This document shows, one piece after another, positions 63,753-64,000 of a DNA stretch of 64,000 nt. The stretch comes from Actinoplanes octamycinicus (GTDB taxonomy: Bacteria > Actinomycetota > Actinomycetes > Mycobacteriales > Micromonosporaceae), in assembly GCF_014205225.1 (NCBI RefSeq), contig NZ_JACHNB010000001.1, positions 3,143,501 to 3,207,500 of the forward strand, written 5' to 3'. Every line of letters begins with the position of its first letter. The stretch's first letter is position 1. A program made the translations under genes and the position numbers. The notes beneath the pieces were generated by a model. The model searched no databases. It saw only the letters and a list, made by a program, of their open reading frames with translations, and had not been told where the DNA came from.

Positions 63753-64000
63753 GCACGTCCCGCGACCTGGCGGGCATCCTCGCCGGCATCGAACGCGGCG
63801 ACCGGCACGTGCCGGATCCGTGGCTCGAAGTCGTTCCACCACCGTCGTCCGATCGGGCGGCGGTGGTGTCGTTCCCGGGCCATGTGGTGGTCGCGGCCGA
63901 CGTCGAGTGGTCCTGGGCGCAGAAACTCGCCGGCGAGGACTTCGCCGCACCCACCGGCCCGCGCTTCCTGAGCGCCCTGGAGGACCGGTTCGACCTGCAC
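63749..64000 (+). CDS. Start of an unidentified protein, 3'-truncated by the window
   Basis: The frame after clpX is open to the window end and encodes [28 protein letters not shown]... The likely start is CTG 63749, overlapping the clpX stop (CTGA), with GAGGA about 9 bases upstream. A GTG at 63809 is the nearest conventional start but would discard well-composed codons. The visible 84 residues contain [19 protein letters not shown] and [15 protein letters not shown] suspect a GNAT-family acetyltransferase from the layout, but not enough is visible to say. Confidence 0.65.
   Translation, partial: MSTSRDLAGILAGIERGDRHVPDPWLEVVPPPSSDRAAVVSFPGHVVVAADVEWSWAQKLAGEDFAAPTGPRFLSALEDRFDLH

Overview
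This 64-kb window is very GC-rich chromosomal DNA from an actinomycete, most likely Micromonosporaceae (Actinoplanes-like). The evidence is the strong G/C bias at third codon positions, many GTG starts, the tig-clpP1-clpP2-clpX block, a mycothiol-type DsbA-like nitroreductase, a class F sortase, a truncated haemoglobin, an EttA ABC-F protein and SARP/AfsR regulators. The genus is an inference.

Layout. 1-2.8 kb: the end of a membrane-fusion protein followed by an ABC ATPase and a MacB-type permease (export operon). 3-6.9 kb: a secreted protein, tRNA-Arg, an alpha/beta hydrolase, an SSB and an orphan. 6.9-9.5 kb: cobD-cobQ. 9.6-13.6 kb: M48 protease, M20 peptidase and FAD monooxygenase. 13.5-16.1 kb: an accessory patch with degenerate repeats, a small gene, a 63-bp-period repeat and an IS110-family element whose leader looks like a bridge-RNA gene. 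16.1-19.1 kb: ATP-dependent DNA ligase, a membrane protein and SURF1. 19.2-21.5 kb: an unusual CobB-like protein. 21.8-25 kb: a DinB-like protein and a class A PBP, converging on a region of tandem repeats. 25.1-28.5 kb: cobC-cobT-cysG/cobA. 28.5-34.3 kb: otsA, ettA, a thioesterase and orphans. 34.8-42.6 kb: beta-propeller protein, glbO, MFS, MscS, HNH, sortase F with a possible substrate, a TPM-like protein and Uma2. 42.7-52.7 kb: pepN, nitroreductase, DUF1015, esterase, rpiA, Eis and GT2. 52.8-58.8 kb: ArsR/AHSA1 pair and two SARP regulators around a ricin-lectin protein. 59-64 kb: two tRNAs, tig, clpP1, clpP2, clpX and the start of a further gene.

Functional themes. Cobalamin genes occur in three separate blocks (cobD-cobQ; cobB-like; cobC-cobT-SUMT); I saw no B12 riboswitch. 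The last 5 kb is a protein quality-control locus, with a match to the ClgR box GTTCGC-N5-GCG upstream of clpP1.

Most notable are: (i) the IS110 element, with a 184-nt leader bracketed by a 9-bp inverted repeat; (ii) a CobB-like protein lacking the glutaminase cysteine and carrying a 300-residue repetitive tail; (iii) a recurring pattern in which gene 3' ends are built from, or followed by, tandem copies of themselves (about 13.5, 18.2, 20.7, 22.4, 22.8, 32.8 kb); (iv) a class F sortase next to a secreted protein with a GPATG-type sorting signal.
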